This document shows, piece by piece, positions 32,645 through 42,786 of a stretch of 64,000 bases of DNA. Under the pieces are notes generated by a model. That model did not search any database. It was not told the DNA's origin and worked only from the letters and a program-made list of their open reading frames with translations. A program made the translations under genes and the position numbers. The DNA is from Ophiura sarsii (taxonomy: Eukaryota; Echinodermata; Ophiuroidea; Amphilepidida; Ophiuridae), in assembly GCA_035610835.1 (NCBI GenBank), contig CM069446.1, positions 2,061,001 through 2,125,000 of the forward strand. The letters run 5' to 3'. The first letter of the stretch is position 1. Every line of letters starts with the position of its first letter.

Positions 32645-32861
32645 CAGCTGACTACCCGGGGTAGACCTATTATATACCATGACGTGAAAATGGAGTTACA
32701 TAATGACGAAGATGTAATATACCATGAGTCTATGGATCCCATGGCAGCATCTCTCGGGCCAGGCTACGGCGGTCCCTGTTCCTCCATCAGTCAGTGGGAT
32801 CGACAATTCAGATGGCCTGTACGTCAACGTGAAAGAAGCAACGAATTACCACAAAACCTAA
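32645..32861 (+). pseudogene. tyrosine-rich tail-like coding fragments
   Basis: The first frame (about 32660-32765) reads GRPIIYHDVKMELHNDEDVI, then YHESMDPMAAS. The second (+1) frame from about 32750 reads QATAVPVPPSVSGIDNSDG, then LYVNVKEATNYHKT and a stop at 32859. IIYHDV fits an I-x-Y-x-x-V (ITIM-type) pattern and YVNV fits the pY-x-N-x pattern bound by Grb2-type SH2 domains. No good splice acceptor is visible, and a frameshift separates the parts. Possibly the remnant of an extended or alternative tail. Confidence 0.4.
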
Positions 32862-32865
32862 ATAT

Positions 32866-33080
32866 TTAACCCCCTGGGGTCTACCTGTCTATCTTACAGT
32901 GGTTCTGATTGGTTTATTACAATATGTACTTATATGAATAGCCAATTCAAATGCAGCTTGTAAAATGTTTCACTCCCATCTTTATCAGGGATACAATTAT
33001 TCTAACAATGTCTCTCATTGGTGCAATAAATGATGTATCCATCTTTCTGACTAATCGGCCGGTAGTTCTCAGGGGGTTAA
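32866..33080. mobile_element. MITE with TTAACCCCCTG termini
   Basis: The left end TTAACCCCCTGGGGTCTACC is mirrored at the right by the complement of TTAACCCCCTGAGAACTACC. The ~215 bp interior is non-coding. TTAA at both ends may be the target site. Confidence 0.65.
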
Positions 33081-33170
33081 AAGATGATAGGATATAATTT
33101 ATGGCGATACATTTGATTTCCTTAGATGATAAATATGATATTAGTAGAAGCCACAGGCCTCGAATTTAGG

Positions 33171-33886
33171 AGTTGACCCCAGACCTCCGAACATACGCTC
33201 AAAGTTTACATTTTTATGACAGATACATCTTATCTACAAGAATAAAGAGTCCTGCTCTAAAGATTCTCTTGCGAAATTATGCTATGGCGATAATCATATT
33301 CCCCACGTATTCACATAGCAGAAATGAAGTGATAGAATCTCTCGTAAGGGTTTGAGTAGTATATTGACCATATTAAACACTGAAAGGAAATCTAAAAACT
33401 ACATAAAATCATGTTTATAGAAAGAATTATTGACACATTATATTAGCTTTTTCCATTTTGATTTAATTGATATCGGTCCAATATTTTATGGAACAATTGA
33501 AAAAGTTAGAAAAATGAGATTTGTTGACCCTTTTCTGACTTTTTCCAATGTTCTATATAGCTATGTTACCTGTAACATTGACATTATAACTATAAATAGC
33601 TATCTCAACTTGTGAAGCAGTTCTTCCCCATAGATATAATGTATAGTTACATACTTTAATATTTATTTCAACTTTTTATGGCCATAATACTACCCCTACC
33701 CCAAACACGAGTTGTTTTATGTCATTTTGTCTATGTGAATATATAGGGGAATACAGGTGTTGCCAGTAACATGAATTCGCAATCGCAAGAGAATCATAAG
33801 AGCAGGACAATTTAGTCTTGAAGACAAGATATGATTCTATCATAAAAGTATTTATTTTGGAGTATGTTCGGAGGTCAGGGGTCAAA
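33171..33886. repeat. foldback region with ~190 bp arms
   Basis: The left arm (TTGACCCCAGACCTCCGAAC, to about 33355) is mirrored by the right arm 33690-33886 (ending GTTCGGAGGTCAGGGGTCAA). The arms have diverged by indels. The ~330 bp spacer is AT-rich. It lies between the two inverted MITE copies at 32268 and 33975. Confidence 0.65.
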
Positions 33887-33974
33887 CCATTTTAAAACCG
33901 AACTTATTTAGAGCTCTGGGGCTTGTCCAAAAAAGCAAATTTCGTGATTGCGTCATTCAAGCATTATGGCGTCT

Positions 33975-34305
33975 TCATGACATAAATCGCCCGCTTAGGA
34001 GCGCTATTAATTCGGTCTAGTAAACCTATCGTTATCAATTACTACGAGAGGATTACCTGGTTGTATATTTAAATTCGAGCAGTACTTCTTGCTAACTGCA
34101 TGGGTGAGTTTCCATTATGTTGAAAATTACATCCATGCTCAAGCGTTTAAACTACTCAATGGGCATTGCAATACAGCCGGTTGGCTGCACACGAGAATTA
34201 TGTCATTTATAGCAACCAGCTTTGATGGAAGACGAATATTTAAATTTGTTGACGGTTTTTAGGGCAACAATTTATAGCGCTGCTAAGCGGGCCTTGTAGC
34301 ATAAT
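33975..34305. mobile_element. MITE (CCCGCTTAGCAGCGCTAT), copy 2, inverted
   Basis: Same family as 32268-32609 in the opposite orientation, with flank homology reaching ATTTATGTCATG on one side. The pair could form a ~2 kb hairpin. Confidence 0.75.
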
Positions 34306-34587
34306 GTTGTGCACGAGCAACTGTTTACACGAGCTGAGATCTCTGGATCTGGATAAATTATAATCTGGTAAATAAAACGTGAATCCGCATCAACATCAGA
34401 GTTTGTGACATCTGAGTCCGGTTTTGAATGTTTGAAGCTTGGTCTGTCAAGAAGATGATGTGATAGATCGGCCTAAATCTCTGTGGTCGTCCATGTAATA
34501 AGCTTATTTCGTCATGTTCGTATAGGTTTAAAATACCCAACAAATCACTAAATAAAAGCCCACAACCAATAAAAAATAAAACACTTA

Positions 34588-34947
34588 AAGGTAGATGACC
34601 CGATCACATTTCCGATTTTCAACTTGAAGTTTTCTATTCTACATGAAAGGTCAACCTTAAAAAAGTCATGTTCCAAAGTTTGAGTTGCATAGCTCTAATG
34701 GTTCTTATTTTAGACGCACAAGATGCTGTGAACTGTACCCATTGAGTAGTACACAATCTATATCGGTGGTATACCACCATTCGCGGTAATTCGACGTTAT
34801 TTCATCGATTTCTCCGTAATTATACCGATTTAAGCCGTCAAATTTCAGCATGATGATGAGAAAAATACGAGCTTTCATATGATATGAAAATCTCCGTATG
34901 TTTGAAATAATTCTGTGTTACGAAAATGTGATCGGGTCATCTACCTT
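34588..34947. mobile_element. TIR MITE (AAGGTAGATG family), copy 2
   Basis: Full-length TIRs: AAGGTAGATGACCCGATCAC at the left and the complement GTGATCGGGTCATCTACCTT at the right. Interior ~90% like 2639-2983 by eye. TTAA occurs at both ends; no 8 bp flanking repeat here. Confidence 0.75.
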
Positions 34948-36092
34948 TAACAAATGGTTAAAAATGCTCCTTTGCAACCAAATGCAACCTTTTTGCAGTG
35001 TAAAAGGGTATACTTCAGTACGGTGTACTAAAGGTGGGTTGGCGTTGGTGAACATTGGTACAGAGACAATATAACTATGGGACAAGTATCTCAGAGGCAA
35101 AGTTCCCCGTCTACTATGCGCAAATTCACGGATGAAGGTTTTATAGGGGGCGCACTATCATGGTCGTAGCAAACCAGACGACCTAATACACCTATCAGTT
35201 GTAAGACGCACCCTATGACCCCCGGGAGTGGTGCGTCACTTTACCGAGGTGCGTCAACTTCTCATGTACCATGACGCACCCTGTGTCAAAAAAACGACGG
35301 ACCATTGCCTTCCAAATACGCACCCTCCGTCAATTTTTGGACGCACCATTGGTGGATTCTGACGGACCATGACGACGCACCCCGTCGTCAGATATCGTTG
35401 ACTATAACTGGATAAAACACGATGACTACTGGAAATGAAACTACTTTTAATTCACGGGGGATCTGCCCTTATTCGATGTTGTCAACCCTGGCCCTCGAAT
35501 AATTATATAGACTCCGGACCGGGACCGGGATGGACCATGGACGGAACCAAGAGAAGAACTTTTATATGCACAATGTTATGTCTGACTGGTCTGGTCTAAA
35601 ATTCATAAAATATTTAACTGATTATCATAAACGTCTGGATGAGGATGAAACAATTTCGAGAACATTCTGCCCATTCTGCTTTCGACCCGTTCAGTGGCGT
35701 AACCAGGAGGTGGGGGTGGGGTGGGGGACTGGGGGTGGGGGACTGGGGGTGGGGTGGGCGGCGGGACATCCTTCATCCCTTTATGTTATACATGTAGGCT
35801 TGCGCTTATGCAATAAGGTAAGTAGAAAATTGGGTTCTCGAACGGTGTATAACCAAAATTGGGTTCTCGAAAGTGTATTTAAACATTTGAACTTCGGATT
35901 GGAAATTACACCTTCTATAAACCATCAAAGGATTGAAGGGAGCACTTTAAAAATACCAAAAACATTTCTAATTTAATCATCAATATCACCCATATACTTC
36001 GAGAAAAGGCACCTAAAAAGGCGGAACATACACGTACCGCTATTGTGATAAGTCCCCCCGGGGCTCCCCCTCCCACCGTTATGCCCCCCCCC

Positions 36093-36210
36093 TAAAAATG
36101 GGTACCGTTTTTTCCAAAAACACCCTGAAAGGGTAGGGGTTTTGAATCTCCAGCGGCACCCCCCCCCCCCCCGACCAAACCAAATCCGAGTACCGGGGGC
36201 TGTGGCCTGT
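36093..36210 (+). repeat. repeat with AAATGGGTACCGTTTTT, copy 1
   Basis: It shares AAATGGGTACCGTTTTT, GAATCTCC, GCGGCAC, CCCCGACCAAA and CCGGGGGC..GCCTGTC with 37086-37197. This copy has a long C-run. Confidence 0.55.
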
Positions 36211-36291
36211 CAAGGGAGTGGCCATAACCAGTCATATCGGAGACTGTAATTTCATTTCGGTGATTTCGGTGATGGGGACAACAGTGGCGGA

Positions 36292-36474
36292 TCCAGGATT
36301 AAGATTAACGGGGGGGGGGGGGGGGGGGGGGCTGACCAAGACTGTTTTGTAATTGGTACCAAATCGTAAAAGGTCCCCAACATGAAAGGTACAGTGGTAC
36401 ACAAAAAAGGTATATTGTCAAATTTTACGAGGGGCGCCCGCCAACCCCCCCCCCCCCTCCCCCGGACGCCACTG
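36292..36474. mobile_element. short TIR element with poly-G/poly-C arms
   Basis: It begins CAGTGGCGGATCCAG, followed by a ~20 G run. It ends with C-runs and CGGACGCCACTG, so the ends CAGTGGCG / CGCCACTG and the homopolymers are inverted. It resembles the element at 42503-42778 but without a clear 8 bp target duplication. Confidence 0.55.
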
Positions 36475-36522
36475 GACAGGGTGGAAAGCCTGGCAGGGGA
36501 TGCCCCGGCTCTCTCAGCTGGG

Positions 36523-36594
36523 CCTGGCCTCGAATGTATTTTAAATACATTCGAGGCCAGGTGTTAAGGGTTGTTAATAACAACCCTTAACACC
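36523..36594. repeat. two abutting perfect palindromes
   Basis: 36523-36561 has perfect 19 bp arms (CCTGGCCTCGAATGTATTT and its complement) around one base. 36560-36594 has perfect 17 bp arms (GGTGTTAAGGGTTGTTA and its complement) around one base. They overlap by two bases. Such uneroded arms with one-base loops are unusual among the decayed repeats here. Confidence 0.9.
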
Positions 36595-37085
36595 ATTTGG
36601 CATTATTTCCGGGCGGCTGGGCTCTATTAAAAATAGTGTTTTGTTTTGTTCAAATCAAATATCTCCCAGTTTTTTTTCTCTTTTAATACCCGACTTTTTG
36701 TTGTTTGATGTCTGTGTCCGTGAGCTTGATTGACAATTTATGTGTGACCTTTCTTCGGGGGGGGGGGGGGGGGGCGGTGGGAGGGTACTCGCCTAAGCGG
36801 TGGCGCTACATGTAGTGCCGCTTAGTCGCTTTTTGCTAAAAAAAAACATAATGGGGTATGATTTTGTGATGGAAAATCTCTAAAAATAAAAAATTTGCCC
36901 CACTTGCTACAGATGGTTCTATTTTAAAATCCTTACAAATGGGTATATTTTCACGAATTGCAAAGATTGGGTCTAGTTTTCCACAAAGAAAATCATATAA
37001 ATGGGTGTATTTTCGCGAATGCGAAATTTTGGTCTATTTTCCAGATAATTTGCGAACGGGGTCTATAAATGAAGCAAAATCCTTA

Positions 37086-37197
37086 GAAATGGGTACCGTT
37101 TTTCAAAAAATCACCTTTTAGAAATGGGTAGGCCTATGTTTTTTATTTGAATCTCCTGCCGCACATCCCCGACCAAATTCAATTCCGGGGGCCTGTC
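37086..37197 (+). repeat. repeat with AAATGGGTACCGTTTTT, copy 2
   Basis: Partner of 36093-36210. It is preceded by three or four loose ~45 bp units (36900-37085) with AAATGGGT, TATTTTC and GCGAA. Confidence 0.55.
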
Positions 37198-38202
37198 CTA
37201 CTACCTCTGTGTTCTTAGATTGTTCTGCGCTTGTGCGGAAGAGCGCAATGCTGATCCCCTATCTTATACCATGAAGATGCTTGTATACGTGACACTTCTC
37301 TTAAAATGAAAGGTTCTCGGTCTACTGCGGTTCCTTGTTTTTTTCGTTTGCCAAACTCTTGTGTTGATGATCGAGTGATTTCAGGCATTTTAGAACATGC
37401 GGTATAAAATATCGGAGTGATGTTTGCGGTATTAAAGTGGAGCCTGGTTGGCGGTATTAAGGAGTTATGTGGTATAGTAGCCCTATAGCGTATAATTATT
37501 TAAAGGTCGTATTTTGTTGTTCGTAAACAGATGTACACTGTGACGCACCCATGTAAAGTGACGGACCTTGACGCACCCTCCGTCATTTTTTTGACGGACC
37601 AAAGGCTGCCACTGACGTACCCTCCGTCAAAAAATTTTGGTAAACGACGCACCCACGACGCACCTCTCCCGGGGGTCATAGGGTGCGTCTTACAACTGAT
37701 AGGTGTATAAGACGTGGTGGGTTTTATCGGCTCGAAACATGATTTGTGGCACAGAAATAGTACATCAATATTAATGGTCAAAAATGGCTGATTGTGATTT
37801 AGAGTAGAACTGATTTGCTTTGATGATAGCAGAATTTAGTTCTTATATGACACGAAACATTTAGAATTAGTTATTTGAAATTAATTTTTACGTGGAACAA
37901 AATACGAATTTTAAATTGTGGATGGCTTCGTCTGGCAGTGACAGAGGAGAGGCGTGGCGTTATTAGCATTTTATAAATATTGTAATCAGATCAGTTGGGA
38001 AGGACGCAGGATCGCAACGATCACATCATCTAAGGTCATGAGTAGTCATGGCTGAATATTTATTAACAACGAATGATTGACAGTTTACGCTTAACTTCCG
38101 GGTGAAGAACTGATAGAGTGCGCTATACTGTGAACCAAATCTCAACAATGGGCAGATATGAGATTCATAAAGCCTGATTGGTATTGAGTTCTCTGATTAC
38201 AG

Positions 38203-39915
38203 AACAGTAGTTGAATCGATAACCACCCGTGGTATAAATAGTTATGATCGCTATCCTACTTTATACCAATAGTTTAATACCAGTTCACACGAATAATGAC
38301 CGATAGTAAATTTGGGAGTTAACATTGGTATCCGTCTGTACACGAGCATGAAGGGCAGGTATAAAGGTGGTTTGGTGTTGGTGAACATTGGTATAAGTTC
38401 ACAATAGTTGAATTGATAACTACCCGTGATATAACATAGTAAAGATGGTTATACCATTTTAGTTATACCAGTTCACAGCAATACTAACCAATAGTAAATG
38501 TAGACTAGGACATGTAACCGAATAAAGGAAGTACCTAGACAAAATTGCAACATACACCATTTTTGATGTAATTGTTTCAAGATGCCCTTCCATAAAATTA
38601 TATTAAAAATCGATAAAATTTGAAGTTTGGGGAAAATGCTAAATTGCATAACAATATATGGGTACATATAGCCATATTAGTCTGCTATATGCAGGGTTTA
38701 GATGTGTTAACAAAGCAAAAGTTCTGGATATGAGTGTCTAGTTTTCTAATACATACATGTCATTATTAAAACTATACTCTGATGATACATTTTGGTTGAT
38801 GTATGTCATTTTATGGAATTTTACCATTTTGGCGGTCATTTTAGTGGCCATCTTGGATGCAGGTATGTTAACAAAGCAAAAATACAGGATATGAGTGTTT
38901 AGTGGTCTAATACATATATCCCACTGTTAAAACTATACTTTCACCACGCATTTTGATTGCTATATGTCATTTTATGAAATTTGAACAGTTTTGGCGGCCA
39001 TTTTGGACGCCATCTTAAATAACACGAAATCGTTGTTGGTAACATCCTGAATATGTTTTAGGACCATGAAAGAGCAACAAGTTGGTTTGGGAGAGTCCTG
39101 GGTGGTGGTGGTGGTGCGCGGTAACCCCTGCATATACCCGACTAGTATGGCTAAAAGTACCCATATATTGTTATGCAAATTAGCATTTTTCCCCAACTTC
39201 AAATTGTATCGATTTTTAATATAATGTTCGGAAGGGCATTTTACATCAAAAGTGTAAAACTATTTTAAAACAATCATTAAAACAATTAATTACATCAAAA
39301 GTGGTTTATGTTGCATTTTTGTCTATGTCAAATCGTACATGTCCTAGACTTATGGTGGTTAACACTGGCATTGTTTGTACACGAGCATAGATGACAGGTA
39401 TACAGGTGGTTTGGTGCATGAAGCTAGAAGACAAACTTCATGTTTGGTGTTGGTGAACATTGGTATAGATGGGTGACAGGTGACGTCACACCGGGCAAAA
39501 CGTGGCTAGTTGCTATTGTTCTTTAGGACCCGGGCTTTTAAAACTCGCGCCAAAGCATTATAAAGGGCAATACGGCATAGCGGACAGTGTTGTGGTCATA
39601 TGCTGTTCCCTCATCTATAGGTTTTCAGATTACAGAACAGTAGTTGAATTGATAACTACCCGTGGTATAACATAGTAAAGATGGTTATACCACTTTATAT
39701 CAATAGTTATACCAGTTCGCACCAATAATAACCAATAGTAAATCGTGGGTTAACATTGGTATTCGTTTGTACACGAGCATGGATGACAGGTATAACAGGT
39801 GGTTTGGTGTTGGTGAACATTGGTATAGGTTCTATGATTACAGAACAGTAGTTGAATTGATAACTACCCTTAGAATAACATAGTAAAGATGGTTATACCT
39901 CTTTATACTTAGGGT
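38203..39915 (+). repeat. ~215 bp tandem array broken by an insertion
   Basis: Units contain GTTGAATTGATAACTACCCG, TAAAGATGGTTATACC, ACCAATAGTAAAT, TTAACATTGGTAT, GTACACGAGCATG and GGTTTGGTGTTGGTGAACAT. Copies start near 38203, 38400 (interrupted), 39640 and 39840. The sequence resumes at 39352 exactly where the second unit was cut. A diverged single unit lies near 35020-35060. Confidence 0.75.
38512..39350. mobile_element. foldback element inserted in the tandem array
   Basis: The arms 38512-38700 and about 39125-39350 are inverted copies (AGACTAGGACATGTA at the left end, TACATGTCCTAGACT at the right). The interior contains a ~160 bp direct duplication (38707-38866 and 38867-39020) with TTAACAAAGCAAAA and ATTTTGGCGG. 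It splits an array unit after ACCAATAGTAAAT. Confidence 0.75.
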
Positions 39916-40821
39916 TCAATAAGGTTTGGGAGTTGTTTATCTTAAATCGACAACGGTAAGACGGGTTTATTTTGCGAGGGCAGCAGCTCGAGCAAAAAAT
40001 AGCTGCTCTTTAAAAAACTTCTGAATGGGCTGGGTTACAAAAGGTAAACATTAGAGAAGACAAATTATTTCGCAAGTAATTGTGAAATTAAAATATTTTG
40101 TAAATGGCATTTTATTCACCACCTTTAACATTCAGAGAAAAATTAAATCAAGAATGCGTCTAATTTACGAACCCACATTTTGATACATGTTTATAGAATA
40201 TTTGTATCAAATCAAAACACATCCCTCCATTTCAATAGTGGTCCATGTGGTCTTTTTACGGTTTCATGAGAGATGAAAGGGAACTCATTTTACCGCGAGA
40301 TGATGCAAAATGGCGATTCTCTTGTGCTGGGTAGCAACCGTTCGGACTAAACTTGTGGCTTTAGGAGTGAGCCGTGTCATATGACCCTCGCCAAAAATAT
40401 TTTCCTCAGGGATATACATGATATAGCTACATTTTGGTATATAAAGCTGTTTGCTAACTTTAATGATTGCATGGCGAAATGCATTTATACGCCGAAAAAT
40501 GAACACATTTTGCGAACATTTTTGTTTGTTTACAATTTTGCATCGATGCATAATGCATTAGCGGTTTCCAAAAAAGGTTCGCCATCCTAGTAATTTGCAT
40601 ATGAACAGTGGGTTTATCTCACATCTACAACGCTTTGTTACTGCATTTTGTACTTAGGGTATGGGGGAGTTGTTGAACATTAGTTATCAGCGAAAAAATG
40701 TCTGTCTGTACTTTTGACCATAATTCGATGATTCCTCTTGTCAAATAAACCAACAGTGCCAATCTCAACCGACAGTCAGTCGATATGGGGGTGTGGGGGG
40801 GGGGGGGGCGATCGCGTGTGA

Positions 40822-41646
40822 CTATAAAACTAAGACCTAATACCCTAAGACCTAAAAACCACTATAAAACTAAGACCCGCCACTATAAAACTAAGACTAA
40901 GTTAGGTCTTAGTTTTATAGCGGGGGTCTACCGTACCACTGCTCACACCGGACACCCCCGGTAGGGCAAGTAAGAAACAGAACCGCAGGCCCGGAGGGCC
41001 GAGGTGCATGCGCCGGCTTAACAAAACTCCTCCGGCTTAGTGGGTCCAATTTAGATGAGCCCCGGACTGGGCCACACATCTAAATAGTTGGGGCAGCGTT
41101 GGATGTAAGCCTTTTTTGTGTGTAGCCTTTTTGCCCCGGAAGAAAACGCAATTTTTGTAGGCAAAAAACGAGAGGCTAGTTTTCTAAAACCGGGATTTCC
41201 CGAGATTTCGCTATTTGCAATCAAAAACCGAAAAATCGCGCGAAAATAAACCAAATGCGAGATTGTGCACCGCTATTAACCGAAAACCGACATCGCTCCT
41301 TGAATTCTATTTTAAAAGTAAATAAGCTTACTTTTTAGTTCGATTTTCTTACCTACATAACAGCATATTATTAATTTTGCAAGTTATTCCTGATCGAGAG
41401 GTTTCATGATGTTCATTATATTCCAATTAAAAGCTCCCGTAATTCAGCTTTTTTATTTCAAAGATTTGTCTATTTTCCGATTGCGCAATTTGCACGAGGT
41501 TTTGACGATCCAGAAATGTCCATCAACATTTGGGGACCAACCAATTTAGTGCGATACATCGGATGTCAAAAAAATGTATAGTTGGGAGGTCTTAGTTTTA
41601 TAGTTGGGGTCTTAGCTTTATAGTTGGGGTCTTAGCTTTATAGTTG
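40822..41646. repeat. element with terminal CTATAAAACTAAGACC tandem repeats
   Basis: At the left, three copies of CTATAAAACTAAGACC and then an inverted one (40904-40920). At the right, three tandem copies of GGTCTTAGYTTTATAGTTGGG (41588-41646). Both ends sit near GATCGCGT / ACGCGAT. It is probably one ~850 bp element with repeated inverted ends; the family is unknown. Confidence 0.55.
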
Positions 41647-41728
41647 GCCCCCTAAACGCGATTTTAGGCTCGATAATTATTTTTCTAACATATAATTGCA
41701 CAATGTTGCGCTTGCTGCTGCTTCTTTT

Positions 41729-41976
41729 TTAACACTTTCCACGCGGCTATTGGTTTTACCATATAAAAAACAAATTGTTCAGAAACCTTTCCCAAATGTT
41801 ACAGTCTATCTCAAGGATTACTGAACCAATACCAGGCATGTTTGTACTTATTGCAATGCATTCCTCACGGTGATTCCAAATATGGTAATGAAATTCAATA
41901 ATTCCGACATTTTTGAAACATTTTGTGAACATTTGGAATGTCGTCTGCAGCCGCCTGCCGCATGGAGAGGTTATAA
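41729..41976. mobile_element. TTAA MITE (CACTTTCCACGCGGC), copy 2, decayed
   Basis: It begins TTAACACTTTCCACGCGGCT. Its interior matches 27744-27990 in inverted orientation. The far TIR has eroded to GCCGCATGGAGAGGTTATAA. Confidence 0.6.
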
Positions 41977-42048
41977 TGTCATTTTTATTGAGGTCAAAGT
42001 GTATACAAACGCGCAAGGCTTACAATTTTGCATCATCCGAATTTGGAT

Positions 42049-42328
42049 AACAAAGTAATGTGCGTTTAACAATTGGATTTTCTATTGATAGGAACCGATG
42101 ATCCGTTAATCCTACACGTACACGATGAATGCAAGTTCAAGAAATTCTACACGGAAGTAATATTTCATATTTAAAACATTTGAATGACTGTCGATAAAGT
42201 AAACCATGTACTTTAGTTTACTGTAATAATGAACTTGATATTTTAAATACTTGTAATAACTCCTTGATGATACTCACACTTATTGCTGTAATCGTCTACT
42301 CCAGCGGAACAGGTAAGGCTAATAGCAA
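42049..42328 (+). pseudogene. second copy of HYR gene exon 1 and 5' flank
   Basis: It matches 19808-20084, including the 5' flank, ATG, leader and donor (ACAG|GTAAGG). The ATG at 42229 now meets a stop after five codons, and a 5 bp length difference puts it out of frame with the donor. A downstream ATG at 42267, absent from copy 1 (GTG there), is in frame and would give a short leader MILTLIAVIVYSSGT ending in phase 1. So it may be dead or may use a shifted start. I find no HYR exon downstream in the window. Confidence 0.75.
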
Positions 42329-42502
42329 GATTTCCGGGCTAATGAACGGGGGATGACAACGCCCAAACGGGAGAGTTTGGATTGTATAGCTTGTGGAACT
42401 ACTTATCGGTGAAATGAGATGCATATGAGCGGCTGACAGGCCGTGAAAAGGGGGTCTTTGGCCCCGCACATACCCGTATGGCCAATATACGTGAGTACCC
42501 TT

Positions 42503-42778
42503 CAGTGGCGTGCGCAAAGGGGGGGGGGGGGGGGGGGGGGGGGCGGGGGGGGGGGGGCCGGGGGGGGGGGGGGGCCGCGGCATATGTCTTCCAAAAATGC
42601 AATATTCTTTGGTACAAGCTTGTTTAGAGCCAAAATGTAGCTCAATGGTGCAAAAAAAGGTGTAAATTTGAAAATTTTCGCACGCTACGCGCGCAGTTCT
42701 TTAGGCTCAAATAGTCGGGGGGAATTTCATTTATGGCCAGGTGCCCCCCCCCCTCACAATATCCTGCGCACGCCACTG
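42503..42778. mobile_element. hAT-type MITE with 8 bp target duplication
   Basis: Perfect 14 bp TIRs CAGTGGCGTGCGCA / TGCGCACGCCACTG, flanked by a perfect 8 bp direct repeat GTACCCTT (42495-42502 and 42779-42786). CAGTGGCG-type ends and 8 bp duplications are standard for hAT. It contains a ~55 bp G-rich tract near the left end and a C-run near the right. Located in what would be intron 1 of the second gene copy. Confidence 0.88.
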
Positions 42779-42786
42779 GTACCCTT

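Larger units (their letters stand above)
35187..37707. mobile_element. 2.5 kb element bounded by ~200 bp inverted repeats
   Basis: The first 42 bp (TACACCTATCAGTTGTAAGA onward) are a perfect inverted match to the last 42 bp (ending TCTTACAACTGATAGGTGTA). The arms carry many GACGCACC and GACGGACC subterminal motifs. A flanking TAA on each side would fit a 3 bp TWA duplication as in PIF/Harbinger elements (inference). The interior has no transposase-like frame and is filled by other repeats (36093, 36292, 36523, 37086). Confidence 0.7.

Noticed and set aside
35530..35976. 148-residue plus-strand frame inside the 2.5 kb TIR element as a transposase
   Set aside because: Half of it is a Gly-rich translation of a G-rich repeat. 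No DDE-type or zinc-finger pattern is visible.
42296..42640. Proline- or glycine-rich frames on both strands
   Set aside because: Translations of the G/C homopolymer in a hAT MITE.
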